DNA of 22,870 nt from Treponema sp. UBA7570 (GTDB lineage Bacteria; Spirochaetota; Spirochaetia; Treponematales; Treponemataceae): assembly GCA_002477955.1 (NCBI GenBank), contig DLLE01000052.1, forward strand, positions 74,787 through 97,656, read 5' to 3'. The position numbers were made by a program, and so were the translations under genes. Shown in pieces: positions 6,917 to 15,026 of this stretch; the first letter of the stretch is position 1, and the number at the start of each line of letters is the position of its first letter. The notes under the pieces are model-generated. The model saw only the letters and a list, made by a program, of their open reading frames with translations, did not search any database and was not told the DNA's origin.

Positions 6917-9046
6917 ATGGGTGGAAAAACTGAAACGTCTAAAATTGCAGAAAGAACTTCTGCTGTAAACAAAAAAACAGAAAAAAAGACAGTTGAAAAG
7001 AAAACTGCCGCAAAAACAGAAAAAACTTTTATAAAAGCAAAAAAGCCTGTCGCTGGAATTGACGAAACCGGAACTTTCAGAGCGTGGGACAACGCTAAAA
7101 CAAAGGCTAAGCCTAAAAAAACGGAAGAAAAAACTTCTGCAAAACGTGGAATTACTGTAGAACAGACAGCAAAAGCCCTTGCCGCGGCAAAATCAATCGA
7201 TCCGTCTTTAAAATCTAACGGAAAAAAACTTGCGGCTTACGACGATTCGCAGATTAAACATCTTGATGCTTTGGAACACATCCGCTTGCGTTCAGGAATG
7301 TATATTGGACGTCTTGGCGATGGTTCAAACCAGAACGATGGAATTTACATTCTTTTAAAAGAAGTTATCGATAATTCAATTGATGAATTTATTGTCGGTT
7401 TTGGAAATAGAATCGATATTCAAATTGTTGAAAACCGCGTGAAAGTTCGGGATTACGGACGTGGAATTCCGCTCGGAAAGGTTGTTGAATGTGTAAGCCA
7501 GATAAACACCGGGGCAAAGTACAATGACGATGTTTTTCAGTTTTCTGTCGGAATGAATGGCGTCGGCACAAAGGCTGTAAATGCGCTTTCTTCGTATTTT
7601 AAGGTAATTGCAATTCGCGACGGTTATGCTACAGAAGCGGTTTTTGAACGCGGAAAGCTTATTGCAGAAAAAAATACTGTAAAACTTTCAAAGCCTGCAA
7701 AAAACGGAACTTATTTTGAATTTGTTCCAGATGAAGAAATTTTTGGCAAGTACAGCTTTAATATGGAATTTGTCGAAAAACGGCTCTGGAATTATGCTTA
7801 TTTAAATACAGGCCTTACAATCAACTTTAATGGACAGGTTTTTGCAAGTCAAAACGGACTTTTGGACCTTTTGCAGAAAGAGCTTGAAGCTGATACGATT
7901 TATCCAATTGGTTCGTACACTGGCGCGCACCTACAGTTTGCATTTACCCACACAAATGCTTATGGCGAAAATTATTTTTCTTTTGTAAACGGACAGTTTA
8001 CGAGCGACGGCGGAACTCATCTGACTGCATTTAAGGAAGGTTTTATAAAAGGCGTGAATGAGTTTTTTCAAGAAAATTACAAATCTGAAGACATTCGCGA
8101 AGGAATTACGGCTGCCGTTCTTGTAAAAGTAAAAGATCCGATTTTTGAAAGTCAAACCAAAAATAAACTTGGCAATACTGACATAAGACAGTGGATTGTG
8201 AGCGAAGTTCAGTCTGGACTTGATGATTGGCTTCATAAAAATCCAAAGGCTGCGGAAATGCTTCAGAAAAAAATTGAAGCAAATGAAAAACTTCGTACAG
8301 AATTGAGCGCTGTAAAAAAAGAGGCAAAAGAAGCGGCCAAAAAGGTGAGCATTCGAATTCCTAAACTTGATGACTGCCGTTTCCATCTTGAAGACGGAAC
8401 AAAAGGCGAAAATTCGATGATTTTTATTACCGAAGGAAATTCTGCTTCAGGCGTCATGACGCACAGCCGCGATGCAAATTCTCAGGCGATTTTTTCTCTG
8501 CGCGGAAAACCGGAGAATATGTACGGCAAAAAGCAGACTGATATTTACAAAAACGATGAGCTCTTTCAGCTTATGCGCGCTCTTGGAATCGAAAATTCTG
8601 TCGAAGACCTCCGTTATTCAAAAATCGTAATTGCAACCGATGCCGATAATGACGGATTTCATATCAGAAACCTTGTGCTTACTTTTTTTCTTGGCTATTT
8701 TGAAGAGCTTGTTACAAGCGGCAGGGTTTGGATTTTGGAAACTCCTCTTTTCCGAGTTCGCACAAAAAAAGAAAATATTTATTGTTATAGCGAAGATGAA
8801 CGCGACAAGGCTCAGAAAAAACTCGGAAAAAATTGCGAGACCAGCCGTTTTAAAGGATTGGGAGAAATTAACCCTAGTGAATTTAGGCAGTTTATTGACC
8901 CTCAGACAATGCATTTAACGCCGGTTGAAGTTAGTCAGCTTAAGGTTATTCCTCAGTTGCTTGCTTTTTATATGGGCAAAAACACTCCTGAACGCCGTTC
9001 TTTTATAGAACAGCACTTGCTTAGCAACGCCGAAATTGATGTATAG
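6917..9046 (+). CDS. parE: DNA topoisomerase IV subunit B (ParE/GyrB-type ATPase)
   Basis: A 709-residue type IIA topoisomerase ATPase subunit. Residues 1 to about 105 are a Lys/Ala/Thr-rich basic tail. The GHKL ATPase follows: LEHIRLRSGMYIG, EVIDNSIDE, the Gly-rich VRDYGRGIP and FSVGMNGVGTKAVNAL. A transducer comes next, then the TOPRIM domain with ITEGNSASG (Glu506) and metal ligands DADND (Asp575, 577, 579), and the closing SRFKGLGE block. The blocks resemble the compact Bacteroidetes-type ParE more than E. coli GyrB, and no proteobacterial GyrB insertion is seen. The canonical EGDSA Asp is Asn508. A TTG at 6854 and an ATG at 6872 lie in frame upstream, but neither has a ribosome-binding site; the ATG at 6917 is preferred but uncertain. 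parC follows after 8 bases. The enzyme probably decatenates or relaxes DNA; gyrase function is not excluded. Confidence 0.92.
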   Translation: MGGKTETSKIAERTSAVNKKTEKKTVEKKTAAKTEKTFIKAKKPVAGIDETGTFRAWDNAKTKAKPKKTEEKTSAKRGITVEQTAKALAAAKSIDPSLKSNGKKLAAYDDSQIKHLDALEHIRLRSGMYIGRLGDGSNQNDGIYILLKEVIDNSIDEFIVGFGNRIDIQIVENRVKVRDYGRGIPLGKVVECVSQINTGAKYNDDVFQFSVGMNGVGTKAVNALSSYFKVIAIRDGYATEAVFERGKLIAEKNTVKLSKPAKNGTYFEFVPDEEIFGKYSFNMEFVEKRLWNYAYLNTGLTINFNGQVFASQNGLLDLLQKELEADTIYPIGSYTGAHLQFAFTHTNAYGENYFSFVNGQFTSDGGTHLTAFKEGFIKGVNEFFQENYKSEDIREGITAAVLVKVKDPIFESQTKNKLGNTDIRQWIVSEVQSGLDDWLHKNPKAAEMLQKKIEANEKLRTELSAVKKEAKEAAKKVSIRIPKLDDCRFHLEDGTKGENSMIFITEGNSASGVMTHSRDANSQAIFSLRGKPENMYGKKQTDIYKNDELFQLMRALGIENSVEDLRYSKIVIATDADNDGFHIRNLVLTFFLGYFEELVTSGRVWILETPLFRVRTKKENIYCYSEDERDKAQKKLGKNCETSRFKGLGEINPSEFRQFIDPQTMHLTPVEVSQLKVIPQLLAFYMGKNTPERRSFIEQHLLSNAEIDV

Positions 9047-9054
9047 GAAAGAAA

Positions 9055-10995
9055 ATGGCATTTGTAAAAAATCTATTCGACAAAAATTTTATTGAATATG
9101 CTTCGTATGTAATCCGCGACCGCGCAATTCCTGATCTGGAGGACGGGTTAAAGCCTGTTCAGCGCAGAATTATGCACACCCTTTTTGAAGTTGATGACGG
9201 ATATTTTCAAAAAGTAAGTTTTGTGGTTGGACGTACGATGAAATATCATCCTCATGGCGACGCTTCAATTTACGGAGCGCTTGTAAATCTTGCGAATAAA
9301 GAAATTTTCATAGAAAAACAAGGAAACTTCGGAAATAAATTTACTGGCGACGGACCTTCTGCTGGCCGTTACATTGAATGCCGGATTCACCCTCTTGCAA
9401 AAGATTTTTTAGTAACAAATCCAAAAATTACTCACTATGTTCCAAATTATGATGGCCGCGATATTGAGCCGGAGGTTTATCGGGCAAAAATTCCTCTTAC
9501 GCTGATTATGGGTGCTGAAGGTATTGCGGTCGGAATGAGCACGAAAATTCTGCCTTACAATTTGAAAGAAGTTTTAGACGCGGAAATAAAGTGCTTAAAA
9601 GGTGAAAAATTCAAGATTTATCCGGACTCCGCAACAGGCGGTTTAATCGATGTTTCAAATTACAACGACGGAAACGGAAAAATTGTTACTCGTGCAAAGT
9701 TTGATACTACCGATGACAAAAAAATCGTAATTACAGAACTTCCTGTTGATACAAACGCAAAAGATTTGCTCCAGTCGATTGATAACGCTTATCGTGCCGG
9801 AAAAATAAAAATCAGTTCGGTTGATAATTTTACGACTGACCATTGCTGTATCGAAATAAAACTTCCGCGTGGAGTTTATACAAAAGATGTAATCGACAGT
9901 CTTTATGCCTACACCGATTGCGAAAAAACAATTGCCTGTCAAATGCTCGTAATAAAAGACAATATGCCAGTTGCAATGACGGCAACCCAGATAATTGGGT
10001 TTTATTCACAAAAACTCACGGGAATAATAAAGGACGAGCTTGAATTTGAACGCGGCACTTTAATGGATAAACTTCATATCCGTACTTTGGAGAGAATTTT
10101 TATAGAAGAAAGAATTTATAAAGCGATTGAAACGAAAAAGACGCAGGAAGATGTTATAAAAGCGGTCTATAAAGGTTTTGAGCCGTTTAAGGCTGAGCTT
10201 GTGCGTGAAATTAGCGATGATGATGTTGAACATTTGCTTCAAATTCCAATAAGAAGGATTTCTCTTTACGATATAAACAAAAACCGCGAAGAAGTTGCGG
10301 CAATCAATGCAAGGCTTAAAGAAATTGCAGGCCTTTTAAAAAATCTTGTTGGTTGCGCAATTGATTATCTTGGTTCAATGCTTGAAAAATTTAAAAAGTT
10401 TTCTCCTCAGATGTTGCGCCGAAAAACGACAGTCACGAGTTTTTCTGCTGTCGATGTTAAGTCTGTCGCTAAGTCTGATCAGAGTTTGCGCTATGACGAA
10501 AAAGGCTATCTTGGAATCAATGTTTCCGGTGGTCAGGAAATTAAAAAAGTTTCGCCTTATGACAGAATTCTTGTAATGCGAAAAACAGGAATGTATTCGG
10601 TTTGCGACGTTCCTCAAAAAATGTTTGTTGACAGGGGAATGTGGTTTTGCGAAATTGCAGAAAAAGAAATTATAAGCAAGGTTCTTTTTACTGTAATTTT
10701 CCGTGATCCAAAGACAAAATACTGTTTTATAAAAAGAACGAGAATTCCAAGCTGGATTTTAAACCGCGATTATTTTATTGCGCCGGACGGAATGGAAGTT
10801 TTGCATGTCGATACTCGCGAAAAATTTACTTTTACACTGTATTACGAAAAAAAGCCTCGTGTAAAAGTTTTGGAAGAAAGTTTTAAGGCACAAAGTTTTG
10901 AAGAAAAAGGACTCAAGACCCTTGGCATTCGGTTGTGTACAAAAGAAGTTGAATCCGTTAAAGTTGACGGTACGCAGATGGAGCTGTTTAAATAA
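9055..10995 (+). CDS. parC: DNA topoisomerase IV subunit A (ParC/GyrA-type)
   Basis: A 646-residue DNA-cleaving partner of the preceding gene. The winged-helix/tower core is clear: RAIPDLEDGLKPVQRRI, YHPHGDASIYGALV, QGNFGN and GRYIECR with catalytic Tyr106. No GyrA box (QRRGGKG) is visible and the region after about residue 430 is short. At most a degenerate, partial beta-pinwheel remains (blade-like segments around 480-600), so ParC is preferred to GyrA. In the quinolone-contact helix, E. coli GyrA Ser83 corresponds to Ala70 and Asp87 to Gly74. AGGA overlapping the parE stop codon serves as the ribosome-binding site for the ATG at 9055, so the two subunits are translationally close-coupled. 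The next gene begins directly at the base after the stop. Confidence 0.93.
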   Translation: MAFVKNLFDKNFIEYASYVIRDRAIPDLEDGLKPVQRRIMHTLFEVDDGYFQKVSFVVGRTMKYHPHGDASIYGALVNLANKEIFIEKQGNFGNKFTGDGPSAGRYIECRIHPLAKDFLVTNPKITHYVPNYDGRDIEPEVYRAKIPLTLIMGAEGIAVGMSTKILPYNLKEVLDAEIKCLKGEKFKIYPDSATGGLIDVSNYNDGNGKIVTRAKFDTTDDKKIVITELPVDTNAKDLLQSIDNAYRAGKIKISSVDNFTTDHCCIEIKLPRGVYTKDVIDSLYAYTDCEKTIACQMLVIKDNMPVAMTATQIIGFYSQKLTGIIKDELEFERGTLMDKLHIRTLERIFIEERIYKAIETKKTQEDVIKAVYKGFEPFKAELVREISDDDVEHLLQIPIRRISLYDINKNREEVAAINARLKEIAGLLKNLVGCAIDYLGSMLEKFKKFSPQMLRRKTTVTSFSAVDVKSVAKSDQSLRYDEKGYLGINVSGGQEIKKVSPYDRILVMRKTGMYSVCDVPQKMFVDRGMWFCEIAEKEIISKVLFTVIFRDPKTKYCFIKRTRIPSWILNRDYFIAPDGMEVLHVDTREKFTFTLYYEKKPRVKVLEESFKAQSFEEKGLKTLGIRLCTKEVESVKVDGTQMELFK

Positions 10996-11904
10996 TTGAA
11001 AAACAAAGAACTTATTGTAAAATTTGCACCTGTTGCCAGAAAAAATTTAAATAAAACATTTTTTACGCTTTTTATAATCGTAATTCTCGAATCTTTGTGT
11101 TCAGCGGTTTTTGTCGGAACTTCGCTTCTGTTAAATTCAAGGCAGAACTCATTCTTCGGAACTTTTTTTAGTTACGGCCTTATGTTTTGCGGAGTTTTTT
11201 TCTGGTTTTTGATTTTAAGCGGTTTTTCCACAATGCTCCTGCGCATGGCAAGAAATGAATTTGTGACAATCGGTTTTTTGTTTTATGGATTCAGACGGTT
11301 TAAGAAGTTCGCTCCAGCAGCTTTTTCCTATACTTTGCTTACAGGAATTTCTGCGGCTGTTGTTGCCGGAACTATGTATTTTATAACAAAGTCAAATCCG
11401 GATTTTATATTAAACCTTCAGTCAAAATTCGGAGAAAACGCTTTTCTCTATCTTTTGATAATTTTCTCATTTATATTGTTTTTTTTGCTGATTTTTCCTC
11501 AAGTTTTTCTTTTTTTCTTAAAATATGATAATCCGAACCGTTCTGTTTTTTCGCTTGCTTTTTTGAGCTTAAAACTTTTGTTTAGAAATATTTTTAAATT
11601 TATAGGTTTTGTTTTTATGGCTGGCGGAAGAAATTTGATTCTTGCGGCATTTTATTTTGGAATAACCTTGTCTTTTTCTGCGGCGCAGAAGGGCGGTGCT
11701 GTTCAGTTTTTTTCACTGATTTTTGATTTCTTATATTTTATAAATTTTTATAAGGCTCTTTCCTTTATGAGCCTTGCTGTTCCGTTTTTTTACGAAAATT
11801 TGCGTCAGCCGGCAGTAGAAATTGTTGTAAGCCTTAAAAAAAATGATGATGAAATTTTACCGGAGAATAAAAATCCTGACAAAAATAATTCGGACGGCCA
11901 GTAA
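10996..11904 (+). CDS. Polytopic membrane protein of unknown function
   Basis: A 302-residue protein with about six or seven hydrophobic segments (roughly 20-46, 55-80, 108-132, 146-170, 185-208, 214-232 and 238-262). A charged, Asp/Asn/Lys-rich cytoplasmic tail of about 30 residues follows. The start is a TTG immediately after the parC stop (TAATTG). No ATG occurs before residue 85, and starting there would remove the first two membrane segments. GGAG about 12 bases upstream, inside parC, can serve the TTG. I do not recognise a family or a catalytic motif. Its place between parC and yigZ with zero-base junctions indicates co-transcription and probably translational coupling, but a functional link to topoisomerases is not implied. 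Confidence 0.75.
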   Translation: MKNKELIVKFAPVARKNLNKTFFTLFIIVILESLCSAVFVGTSLLLNSRQNSFFGTFFSYGLMFCGVFFWFLILSGFSTMLLRMARNEFVTIGFLFYGFRRFKKFAPAAFSYTLLTGISAAVVAGTMYFITKSNPDFILNLQSKFGENAFLYLLIIFSFILFFLLIFPQVFLFFLKYDNPNRSVFSLAFLSLKLLFRNIFKFIGFVFMAGGRNLILAAFYFGITLSFSAAQKGGAVQFFSLIFDFLYFINFYKALSFMSLAVPFFYENLRQPAVEIVVSLKKNDDEILPENKNPDKNNSDGQ

Positions 11905-12498
11905 TTGAAAATTCCTGTAAAAACTTCGTCTGCCCAGCTTTTGATAAAAGGTTCTCGTTTTTTAGGCGAGACTTTTATTCTTGAAGAGCAGAGCCAGGTC
12001 CGGTCAATTTTAAAATCTCAAAAACAAAAATATTCGGATTCGACACACGTTTGTCATGCTTTTGTTTTTGGAAAAAATGCAGAAATTATGGGAATGAGCG
12101 ATGACGGAGAACCTGGAGGAACTGCCGGAAGACCTATGCTCGATGTTTTAAAAGGCAGCGGTTCGACAAATATTTTGGTAACTGTAACCAGATGGTTTGG
12201 CGGAACTTTGCTTGGAACTGGCGGTCTTGTTCATGCCTACAAAGATTGCACAAAGGCGGTTCTTGAAACTACTGTTTTTGAAGAGCTTGTTGAAAAGTCT
12301 GAATTTAGCTTTGTCTCAGATTATCAGTCTTATCAGGTTGCTAGGAAAATTCTGGAAGAATGGACTCTTTTTGACGTTGAAGAAAAATTTGCAGAAGGCG
12401 TAACTGTAAGTGGAAAAATTGCAAAAACAGACGCAGAAAGTCTAAAAAACAAGCTTTTTGATGCAACAAACGGAAAAGTAAACGTGATTATTGTTTGA
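11905..12498 (+). CDS. yigZ: YigZ/IMPACT family protein (UPF0029)
   Basis: A 197-residue soluble protein. The family hallmarks are intact: SRFLGE near the N-terminus, HVCHAFVFG, SDDGEPGGTAGRPML at about residues 65-79 and RWFGGTLLGTGGLVHAY at about 96-112. The C-terminal half matches the small DUF1949-type domain. Bacterial members bind nucleic acids or nucleotides in structural work, and eukaryotic IMPACT regulates translation through GCN1; the bacterial role is unsettled. As with the gene before it, it starts with TTG immediately after a TAA, so this operon uses two abutting TTG starts in a row. Its last codons contain the -35 element of the next promoter. Confidence 0.9.
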   Translation: MKIPVKTSSAQLLIKGSRFLGETFILEEQSQVRSILKSQKQKYSDSTHVCHAFVFGKNAEIMGMSDDGEPGGTAGRPMLDVLKGSGSTNILVTVTRWFGGTLLGTGGLVHAYKDCTKAVLETTVFEELVEKSEFSFVSDYQSYQVARKILEEWTLFDVEEKFAEGVTVSGKIAKTDAESLKNKLFDATNGKVNVIIV

Positions 12499-12523
12499 CG
12501 CAATGCCATTACAATTTTATAAT
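12495..12523 (+). promoter_or_regulatory. Strong sigma-70-type promoter for the ABC binding protein
   Basis: TTGACG (12495-12500) overlaps the yigZ stop codon. A 17-base spacer leads to a perfect TATAAT (12518-12523). The expected start near 12530 leaves a leader of about 45 bases holding the hairpin at 12541-12555. Among the promoters visible in this window it is the closest to consensus. Confidence 0.85.
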
Positions 12524-12540
12524 AAGCGTTATATTTTTTT

Positions 12541-12555
12541 GTTTGCATCGCAAAC
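12541..12555 (+). promoter_or_regulatory. Inverted repeat in the leader of the binding-protein gene
   Basis: GTTTGC-ATC-GCAAAC is a perfect 6-bp-arm inverted repeat between the promoter and the AAGGAG ribosome-binding site. As RNA it is a short hairpin ending 8 bases before GGAG; as DNA it is an operator-sized dyad. An almost identical dyad (GTT in place of ATC) opens the window at 1-15. Its role is unknown. Confidence 0.5.
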
Positions 12556-12574
12556 TTTTAAAAGGAGTGAAAAA

Positions 12575-13531
12575 ATGAAAAAAGTTGCTTGTATAATGGC
12601 TGCAATTGCTGTTGCAGGACTTGCACTTACAGGTTGTTCAAAGAAGAATTCTTCTTCGGACAAAGCTATTAAAATCGGTATTATTCAGTTGATTGAGCAT
12701 CCTGCTCTCGACAAGACCTGCAAAGGTTTTGTTGATGCCCTTGCTGAAGCCGGATATGTGGATGGAAAAAACATTGCTATTGATATGCACAATGCACAGG
12801 GCGATCAGGGAAACTGCGTAACAATTGCAAATAAACTTGTAAACGATAAGGATGATTTGATTTTTGCAATTGCAACTCCAGCTGCTCAGGCTGTTGCTAA
12901 TCTTACAAAAAATATTCCAATTCTTATTTCTGCCGTAACAGATCCAGAATCTGCAAAACTTGTAAAGTCTAACGAAAAACCTGAAACAAACGTAACAGGA
13001 ACTTCTGACCTTACACCAGTTGCCCAGCAGATTAAACTTCTTAAAAAAATTGTTCCGTCTGCAAAAAAAGTTGGACTTATGTACTGTTCAAGCGAACAGA
13101 ATTCAATTTTCCAGATTAACCTTGCAAAAGAAGCTTGCAAAACAGAAGACCTTGAATTTGTTGAAGGTTCAGTTTCTAATTCGAACGAAATTCAGCAGGT
13201 TGCACAGAGCCTTGTTGGAAAAGTTGATGCAATCTACATTCCAACAGACAATATGCTTGCTGCAGGTATGGCAAACGTCGCAATGGTTGCAAATCAGGCA
13301 AAAATTCCGACAATCGTTGGAGAAGACGGAATGGTTCAGTCTGGCGGGCTTTGTACTTACGGTGTAAATTACTACGAACTTGGAAAGCAGACTGGCGCAA
13401 TGGCTGTTGAAATTCTCAAAAACGGAGCAAATCCTGCCGATATGCCAATTCAGTATCTTGAAAAATGTGATTTTTCTAAAAACGCAAACACTGAAAAAGC
13501 TCTTGGGCTTACTCTTCCAGAAAATCTGTAA
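12575..13531 (+). CDS. ABC transporter substrate-binding lipoprotein (COG2984/TrpX-like)
   Basis: A 318-residue lipoprotein. The ATG at 12575 follows AAGGAG. Upstream in-frame codons from 12491 are rejected because they would overlap the promoter and the dyad. A typical signal ends in LTGC, with Cys21 lipidated. The mature part has the two-lobed periplasmic-binding fold of COG2984: IKIGIIQLIEHPALD, DGKNIAIDMHNAQGD, FAIATPAAQAVAN, an SAVTDP hinge block, and VDAIYIPTDNM. Family members studied in Firmicutes bind tryptophan or tyrosine, but ligand specificity cannot be read here. Its membrane partners are probably the permease and ATPase at 17198-18929, of the classes that normally accompany COG2984. 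They are 3.7 kb away, beyond an opposite-strand cassette. A strong hairpin follows the stop codon. Confidence 0.9.
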   Translation: MKKVACIMAAIAVAGLALTGCSKKNSSSDKAIKIGIIQLIEHPALDKTCKGFVDALAEAGYVDGKNIAIDMHNAQGDQGNCVTIANKLVNDKDDLIFAIATPAAQAVANLTKNIPILISAVTDPESAKLVKSNEKPETNVTGTSDLTPVAQQIKLLKKIVPSAKKVGLMYCSSEQNSIFQINLAKEACKTEDLEFVEGSVSNSNEIQQVAQSLVGKVDAIYIPTDNMLAAGMANVAMVANQAKIPTIVGEDGMVQSGGLCTYGVNYYELGKQTGAMAVEILKNGANPADMPIQYLEKCDFSKNANTEKALGLTLPENL

Positions 13532-13539
13532 AAATATAG

Positions 13540-13571
13540 TTCCGGGATTGTTTTTTGAGCAATTCCCGGAA
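13540..13571 (+). terminator. Strong GC-rich hairpin after the binding-protein gene
   Basis: TTCCGGGATTG (13540-13550) pairs with CAATTCCCGGAA (13560-13571), with a single bulged A and a T-rich loop. There is no T run after it on the plus strand, so it may act as an mRNA-stabilising 3' end or a weak terminator. It lies between two convergent genes, next to repeat copy C. Confidence 0.55.
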
Positions 13572-13577
13572 AACTTA

Positions 13578-13647
13578 CGCCGGACACGTCGGGCTTTAGT
13601 CGTCTGCTTTGCAGACGATGAGCGCATAGCGAACCCAGAGTGGCCGG
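13578..13647 (+). repeat. Interspersed structured repeat, copy C
   Basis: The core is TCGTCTGC-TTT-GCAGACGA (13600-13618), a perfect 8-bp stem with the same GC-TTT-GC apex as copies B and D. It is followed by the shared 3' block ATGAGCGCATAGCGAACCC and a CCGG end. The GGATTG 5' flank seen in A, B and D is not recognisable here. It sits between the convergent binding-protein and histidine-kinase genes. Confidence 0.6.
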
Positions 13648-13655
13648 TTTTTACG

Positions 13656-15023
13656 TTATGCAAAATTTTTTAGTGTGATTGTAATCAATGCTCCGCCGTT
13701 CTTGCCGTTCGAGGCTATGATTTTTCCATTTAGGTTTTTTACAATTGCTTGTGCAATGCTTAGTCCTAAGCCGCTTCCTCCGACAGAGCGATTGTGGCTC
13801 GAATCTCCGCGGTAAAAGCGTTCAAACACGTGTGGAAGAACGTTTTCTTCAAACCCCGGGCCGTTGTCCAAAATTTCGATTGCCGTTTGATTTTCGTTTT
13901 GCGTGCATTTTAGTTCAATTAGTGGATTTTGCTTTATGAATTTATTGCTGTTTGAAATTATTGCGACAAAAACCTGATGTAAAAGCTCGCTGTCGGTGTA
14001 TATTTCTTGAAGAGGCTTTTTTTCAAATTGAATTGTCATTTCTTTGTTTATAGCCTTGAATTCTTCTTTTAACCGAAAAAACATTTTTTGAATGCTGACT
14101 TTTTCGGTTACAGGTATAATTTTTCCGCTTTCAATCCTGCTTAGCTGCAAAAGATTCGAAATTATCGAATTTATTGAATGTGTTTCCTGAAGAATCGTGT
14201 TCAGGCTTTTTTCAAGCTGTTCGCTGTCGTTTTTCCCCCAGCGTCTTAAAAGATTTGCCTGTCCTAAAATTACTGCGACTGGAGTTTTTAGTTCGTGGCT
14301 TACGTTGCTTGTAAAACTGCGTTCGCGGTCAAAATCTGCCTTTAGCCTTTCAAAAAGTCTGTTGAATGTTTTTGCAAGGTTGTCGAGCTCATCTTTTTTT
14401 CCTGTTTCTGGAAGTCTCTGGTTTAAATTTGTTGAACTGATTGTCGCCGCCGTTTTTGTTATTTTTACCACCGGAAGCATTGTCTGCCGTATAAAAAATC
14501 TTGAAATGAAGAACGAAATTATTAAAAGCGGAATTGTTGCAACTGCAATTAAAGAAAACATTTCCCGGAAAAACCTGTGTCCTGCGCCGCCGTTTGTTTT
14601 TTGTGCGATTTGAACGGTGAATGTTTGTCCACCGACAAATTTATATCTGGTTGTCATATAAATCATGCTTATTGGTTCAAAACCGGTTGTTTTTTTTGTT
14701 GAAAAGCGTATGGGTTTCCCTTCTGTTTCCGGAAGTTTTCCGAAAATGCTGTTTTTTTGGCGGAAAATTTCTCCTGATTCTGTGTCGTAAATCATGTATG
14801 AAACAAAAAATGGCAGCTCAGAAAGCTTGCGGTCTAGAAATTTAAAATTTCCAGTTGAAAGCGCTTGAACTATGATTTCGCTTGTTCTTGAAAAACCTTT
14901 GTATTCTTGCTGGCGAGAAAATTGCCTTAAAAGCATAAAGAACAATAAAATTATTATAAAGACAGTTGCCGTTAATATTGCAGAGAATTTAATAGAAAGC
15001 CGGAAAACAACGGAGTTTTTCAT
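13656..15023 (-). CDS. Membrane sensor histidine kinase
   Basis: A 455-residue sensor of the OmpR-partner class. Transmembrane helices lie at about 13-33 and 155-177 and enclose a periplasmic sensing region of about 120 residues without a domain I recognise. HAMP covers about 177-231. The HisKA box is FTSNVSHELKTPVAV with phospho-acceptor His243. The catalytic domain shows an N box (ISNSNKF, about 356-362), DNGPGF (386-391), the F box VFERFYRGD and GGSGLGLSIA (415-424). All catalytic elements are present. It is last in the minus-strand cassette, starting 3 bases after the regulator's stop, with GGA inside that gene's last codons as a weak ribosome-binding site. The signal sensed is unknown; the position inside an importer locus suggests a nutrient-related cue. 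Confidence 0.93.
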   Translation of the reverse strand: MKNSVVFRLSIKFSAILTATVFIIILLFFMLLRQFSRQQEYKGFSRTSEIIVQALSTGNFKFLDRKLSELPFFVSYMIYDTESGEIFRQKNSIFGKLPETEGKPIRFSTKKTTGFEPISMIYMTTRYKFVGGQTFTVQIAQKTNGGAGHRFFREMFSLIAVATIPLLIISFFISRFFIRQTMLPVVKITKTAATISSTNLNQRLPETGKKDELDNLAKTFNRLFERLKADFDRERSFTSNVSHELKTPVAVILGQANLLRRWGKNDSEQLEKSLNTILQETHSINSIISNLLQLSRIESGKIIPVTEKVSIQKMFFRLKEEFKAINKEMTIQFEKKPLQEIYTDSELLHQVFVAIISNSNKFIKQNPLIELKCTQNENQTAIEILDNGPGFEENVLPHVFERFYRGDSSHNRSVGGSGLGLSIAQAIVKNLNGKIIASNGKNGGALITITLKNFA

Positions 15024-15026
15024 TTT

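Noticed and set aside
8631..8918. 95-codon plus-strand frame and 98-codon minus-strand frame inside parE
   Set aside because: Both lie fully within the conserved TOPRIM and tail region of parE and show no independent features.
12491..12574. N-terminal extension of the binding protein
   Set aside because: It crosses the promoter and leader dyad and would hide the lipoprotein signal. AAGGAG supports 12575.
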